A stretch of DNA of 64,000 bases from NCBI GenBank assembly GCA_958295775.1, contig CATQHC010000006.1, positions 1 to 64,000 on the forward strand. The letters run 5' to 3'. The translations under genes and the position numbers were made by a program. The notes under the pieces were generated by a model, which saw only the letters and a list, made by a program, of their open reading frames with translations, had not been told where the DNA came from and did no database searches. This stretch comes from Chloroflexota bacterium. GTDB taxonomy: Bacteria > Chloroflexota > UBA11872 > VXOZ01. Positions 44,168-53,240 of the stretch are shown piece after piece (position 1 is the stretch's first letter; the number at the start of each line of letters is the position of its first letter).

Positions 44168-44293
44168 ATGCACCTAATCGGCGCCGCTTCAGTCCAACCC
44201 CGATGGTCGCATAGCGAACTCCTGCCCGACTATTGCGACTTCCTCGAAGACGCCTACTTTGACGTATCCGCCGGCCACCGCCAGGCGGCCTGA
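44168..44293 (+). other. Possible coding remnant (42 codons)
   Basis: A plus-strand frame MHLIGAASVQPRWSHSEL... ends at TGA 44291. It overlaps the 3' end of the sulfatase by 40 bases. Upstream of the ATG the frame continues back about 14 codons to a stop and reads like protein (DWALRRAQIYS). It may be the tail of a destroyed gene next to the MITE-like element. I do not recognise it. Confidence 0.25.
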
Positions 44294-45831
44294 CGCTGCA
44301 AACCGGCATCCCATGCTGCCGTGAATTCTGTCCGTCTTTCCGCAGACAAGTAGGAATAGCTCGGTGTCGGCATGCCGGGAACTTTGATCAGCGGGGGTGT
44401 CTCGGCTTCCACTTCCGCGAGTCTGGCTGCCAGCGCACGGAGCACTGACTCGTGCGCGGGATCGTCGGCCAGGTTGTTCATCTCCAATGGGTCCGCAGCC
44501 ATGTCAAAGAGCTCCCACCGCATGCGGAAGTCTGCGCCGTAATCGATCAGCTTATACTCCGGCGTGCGCAGCATGCGTTGGGTGCCCAGCATGTACGCTT
44601 CTTGACGCGTATACGGCACGCCGAGCATCCAGGAAAACGCTTCGTTCGGCCAACCCGCGCTCTGGCCGGCGCACAACGGCGCGAGGCTCTTGCCCTGTAC
44701 GCCCTGCGGCACCGGCAGACCGCAGAGATCGAGCACGGTCGGCACAATGTCCACGTGGCCGGTCACCTCATCCACCACACGTCCCGGCGTCAGCGACGGG
44801 CAGACCGACTCCGGCGTCTGCACAATGAGCGGCACGTGTGCCGCGCCCTCGTACATCACCTGCTTATACATGCGCCCGTGGTCGCCCATCATGTCGCCGT
44901 GATCGGAGAGGAAGAGGATGATCGTATTGTCTGTGAGACCGCGCTTATCGAGCTCAGCCAAGACTATCCCAATATCGTTGTCCACGTGGGTTGTAGCCGC
45001 ATAGTAGATCGCCGTAATCTCCCGCAGCATCTCAGGATCGTCTATCAAGTGCGCCACTTCCTGGGTACCGCGTGCATCCTTGCGTAGCGTACCAATCTCC
45101 GGCGGAATTTCCGGCAGCGAGATGGATTCCCGATCATACATCGAGTAGTACGGCTCCGGCTCGACGAAAGGCGAGTGGGGGTCGTGGTAGCTGGAAAAGA
45201 GGAACCACGGCTTGCCGGACTGCTCCAGCACGTCGAGAGCCTCAAGAGTCTGTCTGGTAATCCAGCTTGTGTCGATGTCCTCAGGCGGATCGGCGAACAG
45301 CCCCACGCCCCGCCCGTGGGGGTCATCCGGCCAAGGACACGTGCCTTCCTCAATCCTGTCGCGCTTCAACTCACCGTACTTGCGTCGCATATAGGCTTCG
45401 TAGCCACGTTCCGGTGTCGGGCCTTCGGAACGAAACGTGCGAAAATCGTCGAAGCCGAAAGAGTCCTCAACCGGATCAAAGTGCAGCTTGCCGGCGATGG
45501 CCGTGGCGTAGCCGTAATGCTGCATGATGGATGGCAGGAATATCTCACCGTCCCGCGTTGGCAGTCCGTTCCACTTGCCGTCGTGGACATGGACGTGGCG
45601 GCCGTTGAACACCGAATAACGCGCCGGCGTGCAAATCGGCGCCGCGCTGTAGAAGTTCGCAAAGCGCACGCCGCGCGCGGCCATGGCGTCGAGCACCGGC
45701 GTCTTGCAGATGGGATGGCCGGCGCAACTGAGCAGGTCCCAGCGCATCTGGTCCGTCATGAGTATGAGGACGTTCGGCTGCTGCCCGACGCCACCATGCT
45801 CGCCTTGCCCGTTGCCAGCATTCTTGTTCAC
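44254..45831 (-). CDS. Sulfatase (formylglycine type), paralog 1
   Basis: A 525-residue arylsulfatase-family hydrolase. The nucleophile motif CTPAR in APICTPARYSVFNGRH is the Cys-type formylglycine signature and needs an FGE-type maturation enzyme, which is not in this window. Metal-binding residues are in ILMTDQMRWDLL near the start and FLSDHGDMMGDHG in the middle. No signal peptide is seen. It cleaves a sulfate ester, probably from a sugar or phenol. It is a tandem duplicate of the gene at 45967, sharing the same order of motifs throughout, with a 135-base gap. Confidence 0.94.
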   Translation of the reverse strand: MNKNAGNGQGEHGGVGQQPNVLILMTDQMRWDLLSCAGHPICKTPVLDAMAARGVRFANFYSAAPICTPARYSVFNGRHVHVHDGKWNGLPTRDGEIFLPSIMQHYGYATAIAGKLHFDPVEDSFGFDDFRTFRSEGPTPERGYEAYMRRKYGELKRDRIEEGTCPWPDDPHGRGVGLFADPPEDIDTSWITRQTLEALDVLEQSGKPWFLFSSYHDPHSPFVEPEPYYSMYDRESISLPEIPPEIGTLRKDARGTQEVAHLIDDPEMLREITAIYYAATTHVDNDIGIVLAELDKRGLTDNTIILFLSDHGDMMGDHGRMYKQVMYEGAAHVPLIVQTPESVCPSLTPGRVVDEVTGHVDIVPTVLDLCGLPVPQGVQGKSLAPLCAGQSAGWPNEAFSWMLGVPYTRQEAYMLGTQRMLRTPEYKLIDYGADFRMRWELFDMAADPLEMNNLADDPAHESVLRALAARLAEVEAETPPLIKVPGMPTPSYSYLSAERRTEFTAAWDAGLQRQAAWRWPADTSK

Positions 45832-45966
45832 GTTGCCACTCCTCCTCGAACCGAACAGTGGTGCTTACCCATCGTCCGCAGCATAATTAAGCGTATCTCC
45901 AGACCGTCCTCAATGTGGGTATCTTCAAAGTTCAATCTACGCTTTGAATTTCGGATGCCTTGCAAC

Positions 45967-47508
45967 CTACTGCGGCCAGCGCCGTGCCGCCGAGCGGCGC
46001 ATGTTCGCCTCCCACGCCGCGTTCATTGCCGCTCGGCGCTCCACAGGAACGTACGAGTAGCTCGGCGTGGGCATGCCGGGCACTCTTACTGGAGAGGGTG
46101 TTTCGGCCTGCCACTCATCCAGCCGCGCCGCCAGCACGCTCAGCACGGCGCTGTGCGCAGGGTCGTCAGCCAGGTTGTGCATCTCCTCTGGATCCGCGGC
46201 CATGTCGAAGAGCTCCCACTGCGTCTGGAAGTCTGCCCCGTAATCAATCAATTTATACTCCGGCGTGCGCAGCATGCGTTTCTTGCCGACCATATACGCT
46301 TCCTGGCGCACGAACGGCGCGGCCCGCACCGCTGCGAACGCCTCATTGGGCCAACCGGCGGCGTTGTCGGCACATAGTGGCACGAGACTCCTGCCCTGCA
46401 CGCCCTGGGGGATGGGGAGGCCGCAGAGATCGAGCACGGTCGGCAGAATGTCCACCTGGCCGGTGATCTCGTCAACCACACGACCCGAAGTTAGCGCCGG
46501 GTGGATTGAAGCCGGAACCTGCACGATGAGCGGCACGTGCGCCGCACCTTCGTACATCACCTGTTTGTTCATGCGACCGCGATCGCCCATCATGTCGCCA
46601 TGGTCGGAGAGAAAAAGCACGATTGTGTTGCCTGCCAGGCCGCGTGCCTCAAGCGCCGCCAAGAGGATGCCGATGTCGTGGTCCACGTGCGTCGTTGACG
46701 CGTAGTAGATCGCCGTAATTGCCTGCACCACTGCCGGATCGTCGATCACATGGGCCCGTTCCTGGGTACCGCGGGCGTCCCGGCGCAGCCTGCCAATCTC
46801 GGGTGGTATCGGACGCAGCGGGATGGATTCACGAGCGTACATAGAGAAATACGGTTCCGGCTCGACGAAGGGCGAATGGGGATCATGGTAGCTGGCAAAG
46901 AGAAACCACGGCTTGCCGCTCTGCTCAAGCCCATCGAGGGCTTCAAGGGTCTGGGACGTAATCCAACTCGTATCGTAATCTTCCGGCGGATCGGCGAAAC
47001 GCCCCACGCCTTTGCCGCCCGTACCCTGTTCGATCCGATCGCGCGTATAATCACCGTACTTCCGCGTCATATAGGCGTCGTAGCCGCGTTCCGGTGTCGG
47101 GCCCTCGGCGCGAAACGAACGAAAGTCGTCAAAGCCGAACGAATCTTCCCTGGGCGCGAAGTGCAGTTTGCCGGCGATGGCCGTTGCATAGCCGTAGTGC
47201 TTCAGGACAGATGGTAGAAAAATTTCGCCGTCCTGGGTGGGCCAGCCGTTGCTCCAGCCGTTATGGACGTGAACGTGCCGCCCACTGAAGATCGAGTAGC
47301 GGGCGGGGGTACACGTCGGCGCCGCGGTGTAGAAGTTCGCAAAGCGCATCCCGCGCGCCGCCATGCCGTCGAGCACGGGAGTCCTGCAAATGGGATGCCC
47401 CGCGCAACTCAGCACGTCCCAGCGCATTTGGTCCGCCATGATGAAGAGTACGTTCGGCGGCTCCCGGCCGGACTCGTCGCTATTGCCCTTGGCGTTCGGT
47501 TCGTTCAC
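45967..47508 (-). CDS. Sulfatase (formylglycine type), paralog 2
   Basis: A 513-residue paralog of the preceding sulfatase. It has the modified-cysteine motif APTCTPARYSIFSGRH, the N-terminal metal site FIMADQMRWDVL and the middle metal site FLSDHGDMMGDRG. Sequence identity to its neighbour is high across the whole length, so this is a local tandem duplication. It differs in a shorter loop around GTGGKGVGRFADPPED, which lacks the Pro-Trp-rich insert of the copy at 44254. It hydrolyses a sulfate ester. Both copies lie on the minus strand and may be cotranscribed. Confidence 0.94.
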   Translation of the reverse strand: MNEPNAKGNSDESGREPPNVLFIMADQMRWDVLSCAGHPICRTPVLDGMAARGMRFANFYTAAPTCTPARYSIFSGRHVHVHNGWSNGWPTQDGEIFLPSVLKHYGYATAIAGKLHFAPREDSFGFDDFRSFRAEGPTPERGYDAYMTRKYGDYTRDRIEQGTGGKGVGRFADPPEDYDTSWITSQTLEALDGLEQSGKPWFLFASYHDPHSPFVEPEPYFSMYARESIPLRPIPPEIGRLRRDARGTQERAHVIDDPAVVQAITAIYYASTTHVDHDIGILLAALEARGLAGNTIVLFLSDHGDMMGDRGRMNKQVMYEGAAHVPLIVQVPASIHPALTSGRVVDEITGQVDILPTVLDLCGLPIPQGVQGRSLVPLCADNAAGWPNEAFAAVRAAPFVRQEAYMVGKKRMLRTPEYKLIDYGADFQTQWELFDMAADPEEMHNLADDPAHSAVLSVLAARLDEWQAETPSPVRVPGMPTPSYSYVPVERRAAMNAAWEANMRRSAARRWPQ

Positions 47509-47589
47509 TTATGGCCTCGCTCGCTATGGCGAAGAAAGTGTGCGGTATCGAGATAGTCGTTTCGGTTCATTGGCTTGCGTTTGCTCTTT

Positions 47590-47718
47590 GTAGCGCGGGG
47601 GCTTCTCCCCCGCTCGGCATGATCCAGCCACTTGGCGGAATTGATGGCTTCCCGCCTTCGCGGAAGTGACGGGTCTTGCCTTGCTCTCCTCTTTGTAGCG
47701 CGGGGGCTTGTCCCCCGC
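47590..47718. repeat. Three dispersed repeats
   Basis: GGGGGCTTCTCCCCC at 47590-47612. GGCTTCCCGCCTTCGCGGAAGTGACGG at 47644-47671. GGGGGCTTGTCCCCC at 47694-47718, which overlaps the end of the next gene's downstream flank. Confidence 0.75.
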
Positions 47719-47733
47719 CATGTCCGTACCTGT

Positions 47734-49056
47734 TCACTGGACGAGATTCTCTTGCCCAAGGCCAAAGAACTCATTGGCGTTGTCGTGGAGCAGCCGGGCG
47801 CCGACGATCCGGGCTTGGTCCTCGGAATACAGTCCTTCCTCCACCTTCTCGCTGAGCACCCTGGCGATGTTCTCCCGCGCCATCACGCTGTGGCCGTACG
47901 CCAGTTCCACAGGTCCGTAGTCGCCGCCAAAGCCGAAGATTTTGTTGTGGGGTATCGTTTCCAGCCATTCGTGCAGCGTCGCGCGGGCCACGTACGGGCT
48001 GATGATGTGCACCCAGCAAAGATCGACGTAAACGTTCTGAAAATTCTTCGCCAGCGTGGCCAGCTCGCTCTGATACGGGTAACCGGCGTGGAAAATGTCG
48101 AACCGCGCTTGCGGGTATTGGATGAAGAGGTTCACCAGATGCGTCGGGTTGCTATTCGTGATGACGTTGCCGTTGCCCGCGTGGAGGCCGGTGTGAATCT
48201 GCATCGGAATTTCGTGCTCGATGCAGAGCCGCACCACTTGGTGCAGCATGTAGTCCTGCAGCGGCTTGCACTCCGTAAAGGTCAAGCCGTCCTGCGTCAT
48301 GCCGCCGCCCTGCGCCCGGGTGCCAGCGACCACCTGCGCGAATACTTGCTCAGCGGCAGCGCGGGGCACATTGTCATACTGCAAGATGCGCCGGTAGGCC
48401 AGCCCGCTCTTGACGGTTACCATGCCCTCCTCCTTGGCCTTGGCAAAGGCAACGCCCAAGGCGGAGACAAGGTCGTCGAGATCGTAGATGGTTTGGGCGG
48501 TTTGGCGCTCCAACGCCGAGACTCCGGCACGGCTGCCCACGCTTACAAAAGAATCGAAGCGTATGGCGGGCGCGAAGAGCGTTTTGTCCACCTGCGTGGA
48601 CTGTACGTCTGGGATCGCCAGCACGATGTTCCCACGCTCGCGCAGGATATAGCGGTACCACGCCTCGTGCTGCTGCGAGGCGGTCAATTGCTCGTTGACG
48701 CGCCGGTAGCCGTCCAGCGACGGCGCGGCGGACATGAGATCGTCCACCCCAAAGAGATCGCGGCACGCGATGTGCAGCGCTTTGGCATAACCCGTCGTGC
48801 GCGCATACTTCCAGTAGCTTAGGAAGACATCCCAGCGGTCGGCGGGGTCCCGGCTCCGGTCGTACATCAGCGCCTGCTCGTCCGGTGTCATACCGGCGGA
48901 AACCAGGTCGCTGCCAACGTAGTGGTGCATTTCGGTGGATAGAAGGTCCAACGGCTTCTGCCGCCGGTCGGCTTCGGAAAACGTGTGCTCGTGGGTATCG
49001 ATGACGGGCTGCGCCGCGATGAACTGCTCGATTTCCGGTACTGAAGCTATCACCAT
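47734..49056 (-). CDS. Amidohydrolase (TIM-barrel)
   Basis: A 440-residue amidohydrolase-superfamily enzyme. The first metal site is PVIDTHEHTF at residues 17-26. Further ligand-bearing segments are IPMQIHTGLHAGNGN (His), FDIFHAGYPYQSE (His) and GFGGDYGPVELAYG (Asp) in proper order. It is longer than the PF04909 protein at 24107 because of an N-terminal helical region of about 150 residues, as in uronate isomerase-like and other divergent members. Substrate is unknown. It ends close to a repeat cluster. Confidence 0.87.
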   Translation of the reverse strand: MVIASVPEIEQFIAAQPVIDTHEHTFSEADRRQKPLDLLSTEMHHYVGSDLVSAGMTPDEQALMYDRSRDPADRWDVFLSYWKYARTTGYAKALHIACRDLFGVDDLMSAAPSLDGYRRVNEQLTASQQHEAWYRYILRERGNIVLAIPDVQSTQVDKTLFAPAIRFDSFVSVGSRAGVSALERQTAQTIYDLDDLVSALGVAFAKAKEEGMVTVKSGLAYRRILQYDNVPRAAAEQVFAQVVAGTRAQGGGMTQDGLTFTECKPLQDYMLHQVVRLCIEHEIPMQIHTGLHAGNGNVITNSNPTHLVNLFIQYPQARFDIFHAGYPYQSELATLAKNFQNVYVDLCWVHIISPYVARATLHEWLETIPHNKIFGFGGDYGPVELAYGHSVMARENIARVLSEKVEEGLYSEDQARIVGARLLHDNANEFFGLGQENLVQ

Positions 49057-49412
49057 GGACTGGTCTCCTTGCGACTAAGTTCTGCCCTTGTACTCTACTT
49101 CCTCACCGCTAGACGTACAAGCGGAAGAATTAGCGTGTCGTTGACCCCTGACCTGTCAGGAAGACACGTGGGCGTTTGCACCACCAGTAGTCATTCCGCC
49201 AGGTCAATCCGTCATTCCCGCGAAATGCCTGCCCCGTACCTGATGCGAAAACGGGAATCCATCTTTGACTAGCGATGATCCTACTGGCTGGCTGGCGAAC
49301 CAATCGCGTCGATTGGGCCGGGCCGTAGTGTTTAAGACTCTGTCTTGGTGTAATCTCATTATGGGTAACGCTGCGGTCTTAAGGGCAGCATCACTGAGAG
49401 CCTTCCGGGCAA
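49057..49412. repeat. Intergenic region with ATTCCCGCG repeat
   Basis: The element CGTCATTCCCGCGAAATGCC...CGGGAATCCATCTTT at 49207-49263 contains GCCCCGTACCTGATGCG. It is the same type as the in-frame insertion at 50262-50325. The remaining sequence shows nothing else. Confidence 0.65.
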
Positions 49413-51278
49413 ATGCTGGAGCAATCAAACGTGCTGGTATGGTCAGAGCCGGCAGACTGGGAAACCTGCGCCAGGGACCGCGGCATTGCCGTAGGCGATG
49501 ATGCCGCGGTACGCCTCGCCGCCAGCCACCTGATTGCGCATGAACCCGGCGCGTTTTCCACCCAACACGGTGAAGAGCTTTTTCGAAATGTCCAAACTCA
49601 GGTCTCCTTTGCACTGGGCGGGACGCTGCCACAGCGGGTTGATTGCTACTTCTACGCCCGCGAGGAGCAGAACAACCCCTGGCCGCTGCTGGTCACGGTT
49701 AACGGTCACACCAAGTCTGTGGGACCCGGCACGCAGCTTGCAGGTGAGTTCGCCTGGTGCCACGTGCACATTCCCCAAGTAACGCTGGTTCCGGGCGAGA
49801 ACTTCGTCCGCTTTGCGTGCGAAAGCCCCGCCGCTAACGCCTGGATTCTTGCCGTCGACACTAGTGTGCCCAATGCCCACAGCCGCAAGAGTACGGACGG
49901 CGGCCGCTCCTGGCACGCGACAGGTCTCGGTTTGGAAGGGGCCTTGTCGGGCGAGTATGTGGTGCGCCTCCGGGTGCGGGAGCATCCGGCGCGGGGCGTG
50001 ATCACGAGTCCGGAAATCAATGTGGCTGCGGCGACACAGCACTCGAAGTCTCACACTTGCCAAAGTGACGGGATGCATCAGGACGGTTCCGACAAGAGCG
50101 GACACTTCAACCATGCTGGCGCCGAACTGCTAGCCCTGCAATGGCACACCTATACACCACCCGGCACCAAAGTAATGTTTCGCTACCGCAGCGGTGACCA
50201 CGATTCGCTAGAACATTCGCCTTGGGTCGATGTGAACACAGCTATCTCGACATCTGATGACAAGATGGATGCCTGCCCCGTATCAGGTACGGGGCGGGCA
50301 TTTCGCGGGAATGACGGACAATTGCAGCAAGCGACGCTGCCCTCCGTTATCGGCCCTTACGTGCAATGGCAAGCCGTGCTTACTTCAGAGAGCAGTACTA
50401 TGACACCTTCGCTCCAAAACGTAGCGCTCGGCGCCAAGGGCGCTGATCCCGTAACGTCACGACCTGCGTGCGCGTTGACTGCAATGGAAGGAATCATCGC
50501 TCCTTCCTACTCCTTCACGTACCAAGACCCAACCGAGCCGAAGTTAGACATTCTGCGCAAGCAAGAGCGGCTAGATGGGTTAATTGCGGGCGGCAAGACG
50601 CAGTGGGAGCAGATGCTGGCCCTGCGGAGCTGGGTGGCGATGCAGTGGGTGCACCGGGCGCCGCACGAATTTCGCCGCTGCTGCCCGTGGGACGCGCTCA
50701 CTATTCTCGCCTGGATGCGCGCCGACCGCGGGCACGGTCAGCCGCAGCCCGATGCCTACTGCACGCACTACACGGTCGTGTTGGCCCAGTGTGCCTTGGC
50801 GCTGGGTTGGCCGGCGCGCCTGTGGGTAATGTCGGCTGAGCCGACTCTCCACGACAACGGCCACTTTGTGGCCGAGATCTGGAGTGCCGCACACAAAAAG
50901 TGGGTCATGCTGGATGCCGATACCGATTCGCACGTCGAAAGGGCAGGCGTGCCGCTCAGCGTCTTGGAAATCCACGACGCCTGGCGGGATGACGCGCTAG
51001 ACCGGTTGCACGTGATCGCCGGCGCCAACGCCGACAAGGTGAAGATCGGGCCGGACTGGATCGAAGAGATGCTGCCCCTGGGTCTCTACCGCTTCTGCGG
51101 CCTCGTGCTGCGCAACAACCACCTGTCCACGCTCGTGCCGGGGCCGGTTGAGCATGGCTGGACCACGTATAAGTGGGACGGCTTCCTCTGGTGGCGCAAC
51201 GGTTCGGAACCCGAACTGCCGTTCTTCTCATTGTCCTCGAACCGGCGGGCGGACTTTGATTGGGAGCCGAAGAGGTAG
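49413..51278 (+). CDS. Transglutaminase-like protein with two beta regions
   Basis: A 621-residue protein. The C-terminal third has the transglutaminase/papain-like triad: Cys450 in CTHYTVVLAQ, His484 in NGHFVAEIW and Asp501 in LDADTD. The N-terminal 350 residues are beta-rich, with LRVREHPARGVITSPEI and VMFRYRSGDHDSLEHS, and look like jelly-roll or carbohydrate-binding modules. Residues about 284-305 (KMDACPVSGTGRAFRGNDG) are encoded by a dispersed repeat read in frame. No signal peptide is seen at this start. It may act as an amidase or crosslinking enzyme. The ATG at 49413 is weakly supported by GGAGCA-type sequence. Confidence 0.82.
   Translation: MLEQSNVLVWSEPADWETCARDRGIAVGDDAAVRLAASHLIAHEPGAFSTQHGEELFRNVQTQVSFALGGTLPQRVDCYFYAREEQNNPWPLLVTVNGHTKSVGPGTQLAGEFAWCHVHIPQVTLVPGENFVRFACESPAANAWILAVDTSVPNAHSRKSTDGGRSWHATGLGLEGALSGEYVVRLRVREHPARGVITSPEINVAAATQHSKSHTCQSDGMHQDGSDKSGHFNHAGAELLALQWHTYTPPGTKVMFRYRSGDHDSLEHSPWVDVNTAISTSDDKMDACPVSGTGRAFRGNDGQLQQATLPSVIGPYVQWQAVLTSESSTMTPSLQNVALGAKGADPVTSRPACALTAMEGIIAPSYSFTYQDPTEPKLDILRKQERLDGLIAGGKTQWEQMLALRSWVAMQWVHRAPHEFRRCCPWDALTILAWMRADRGHGQPQPDAYCTHYTVVLAQCALALGWPARLWVMSAEPTLHDNGHFVAEIWSAAHKKWVMLDADTDSHVERAGVPLSVLEIHDAWRDDALDRLHVIAGANADKVKIGPDWIEEMLPLGLYRFCGLVLRNNHLSTLVPGPVEHGWTTYKWDGFLWWRNGSEPELPFFSLSSNRRADFDWEPKR
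50262..50325. repeat. Dispersed repeat inserted in frame in the transglutaminase gene
   Basis: The unit GATGGATGCCTGCCCCGTAT...GGGAATGACGG is the same element as the intergenic copy at 49207-49263, here on the other strand. It is a multiple of three long and adds about 21 residues with no stop. Confidence 0.72.
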
Positions 51279-51736
51279 CGTCACTTCCACGGAATGGCTG
51301 CCTGTATTCGGTACGAGGCAGGAGCCTAGATGTGCAAGGGAATGGGTTCCTGTACGTGGGCATGTCGGCTGCTGACGCAGGTTGCAAACCTGCGCTACCG
51401 GAGAGAAAGCCTCTTACCTGCCGGTATCCTGACCACCAATGGCAGCGCGGGGGCTTTTCCCCCGCCTCTTGGCAGAAATACTATATTGCGATGGAACTGC
51501 CTGCTTGGATACTTCGGTTCTTTGTCCTCTAAGACAACGAGATGAGAGCAATCCGGCTGCTTCCTGGTAGAGCATCTGAGGGTTGCCGACAGAGTAGGTT
51601 CCCGTGCGCGGGCATATCGGCTGCGGACGCAGGGCCTGCGCTACCGGAAAGAGACCGCCTACCCCCAGTTGCCTCGTCGGCAGGGGCAGGTGGCATTACT
51701 CGTGAGAGGACAAGAAACGGTCACTGCTGCCTTGGC
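51279..51736. repeat. Intergenic region with several dispersed repeats
   Basis: A degraded CTGCCTGTATTCGGTACGAGG element (about 51296-51330). A GCAGGTTGCAAACCTGC palindrome at 51375-51398. GGGGGCTTTTCCCCC at 51444-51465. A damaged copy at 51627-51645 (CGCAGGGCCTGCGCTACCGG). No gene is seen. Confidence 0.7.
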
Positions 51737-52936
51737 TCACGCTTCGTGCCATAGCGGCGCGATCTTGACTCGATATTCTTCTTCGATGAGCGCGGCGTAG
51801 TCGGGCCAGACGCCCAACAGCGCGTCGAGCCGGGCATCGTTCATGTCGTCATGAGGCGTGATCGCGTCGTACAGGTTGGTGACCGTGCGTACCGCAGACG
51901 GGTTGAGAACTGAACCAAGACCTTCAATAACGGCTTCGTCAGCAACGCTTGGATCGTTTACAAGAGCTCTGAAGAACTGCGTGCTCAACGCTTCAATCTC
52001 TTCACCCAGGTGCATGCGCAGCCATTCGCCGTCAAAGAGGCCGGGGGCGGCGTGGCGGAAGAAAACCGCAATGCCGTACCGTCCGCGTATGCCGGCAAGC
52101 GCCTGGAGCGCGTAGCGCAGCCGCTGTTGCCGCGCCGCCGCGGGCGACGGCGGCGGCAGTTGCCGGCAATGCTCTGCTACCCGGTCGCGCAACTCGTAGA
52201 CCACTGCCAAGAGCTCGTCGGCCATGGCAGCGCACTCGTCGTCGCTCATCGCAACGCGGTAGTCCGCGGCGACAATTGTGTTCAGCCTATCGAGCAGCGG
52301 TCGGGGACCTATGACCTCAGGGAGAACCGGCAATGCCGCCGGTTTCGTTGGGACCCATGCATCGCGCAGCAGGCCGCACGCCAGCTTTGCCGCCGGCAGG
52401 AACCAATGCGAGAGCGCCCCATACACCGGGTAATAGGGCAAGTACTCCGGCAGCAGGTTGATGGGCGGGTCGAACTGCTCCGGCCGCGGCACCAAGTACA
52501 TCTTGTACTTGCCGCACGCTTCATGCTGCTGCGCCTGGGTTAACTGGGGCGGCTGCGTTGCCAGTACGTCGTCCAGCGGATTTGCCCAACCGCCGATCCG
52601 CTGCCAGTCCCGGACCTCGCCCATGAGCGGCAGGAGTTGCTGGGCCTCGTCCGGCGAGCAAATGAAGCCGGGCGGATGCTCCAAGATGCGGGCGTAATGG
52701 GGCGCCTCTTCGAGTAGCTCCACGTACGATTCGCCGCCGGCGCGGCTCAGCGCCAGCCAGGTTTCGGCGTCAGACGCATCCGCTACAGTGCGGAGATCGT
52801 GGTCGCTGAAACCAGGCGTGAGCGTGCCCAGATGATGCTTGCAGTAGACGGCGGCAGCGAGCTTGGGCACGTGCTCGGCAATGTAGCGCCCGAGCTCTGT
52901 GCCGATATATCTGTAGTCATCGAGAGTTAGCTGCAT
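51737..52936 (-). CDS. Uncharacterised conserved-looking protein (399 aa)
   Basis: A 399-residue protein starting MQLTLDDYRYIGTELGRYI. It is helical, with short motifs HLGTLTPGFSDHDLRTV, RYGIAVFFRHAAPGLFD and CAAMADELLAVVYELRD. No catalytic motif that I know is clear. Asp-rich SDHD early in the protein could bind metal, but this is speculative. The open frame extends upstream to 53167, but that extension is encoded by dispersed repeat sequence (FRHSGGSRSPGT), so ATG 52936 is preferred. It has no operon partner on either side. Confidence 0.65.
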   Translation of the reverse strand: MQLTLDDYRYIGTELGRYIAEHVPKLAAAVYCKHHLGTLTPGFSDHDLRTVADASDAETWLALSRAGGESYVELLEEAPHYARILEHPPGFICSPDEAQQLLPLMGEVRDWQRIGGWANPLDDVLATQPPQLTQAQQHEACGKYKMYLVPRPEQFDPPINLLPEYLPYYPVYGALSHWFLPAAKLACGLLRDAWVPTKPAALPVLPEVIGPRPLLDRLNTIVAADYRVAMSDDECAAMADELLAVVYELRDRVAEHCRQLPPPSPAAARQQRLRYALQALAGIRGRYGIAVFFRHAAPGLFDGEWLRMHLGEEIEALSTQFFRALVNDPSVADEAVIEGLGSVLNPSAVRTVTNLYDAITPHDDMNDARLDALLGVWPDYAALIEEEYRVKIAPLWHEA

Positions 52937-53240
52937 GCGATAGAACTTTTGCTGCTTAAATGGATTGACAAGAGAGTAGTCTAGCACTACCGGACAGTCA
53001 TTCCCCGTGCACGCGGGAATCCATCTTAGTCCGACTCCCACTACCGATCCCGTACTCGATACATTTCGCTCTCTTGTTCGGGTTGTCCCTGGACTCCGGC
53101 TTCCGCCGGAGTGACGAAAAGCGAAGTCCCTGCCGACACCTCTCCCACACTGACCGGTAAGAGCCAACCGATGCGATTACATTCCCGCACTAATTCAAGA
53201 GGCCAAGCACTCTTAGAAACCGACGCTGAATGTCCCACGC
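52937..53240. repeat. Intergenic region with two ATTCCCGCG-type repeats
   Basis: Elements CGGACAGTCATTCCCCGTGCACGCGGGAATCC at 52995-53027 and CTGGACTCCGGCTTCCGCCGGAGTGACG at 53090-53119. Nothing else recognised. Confidence 0.65.

Noticed and set aside
52937-53167. N-terminal extension of the 399-residue gene
   Set aside because: It is encoded by dispersed repeats and lies before the natural ATG.
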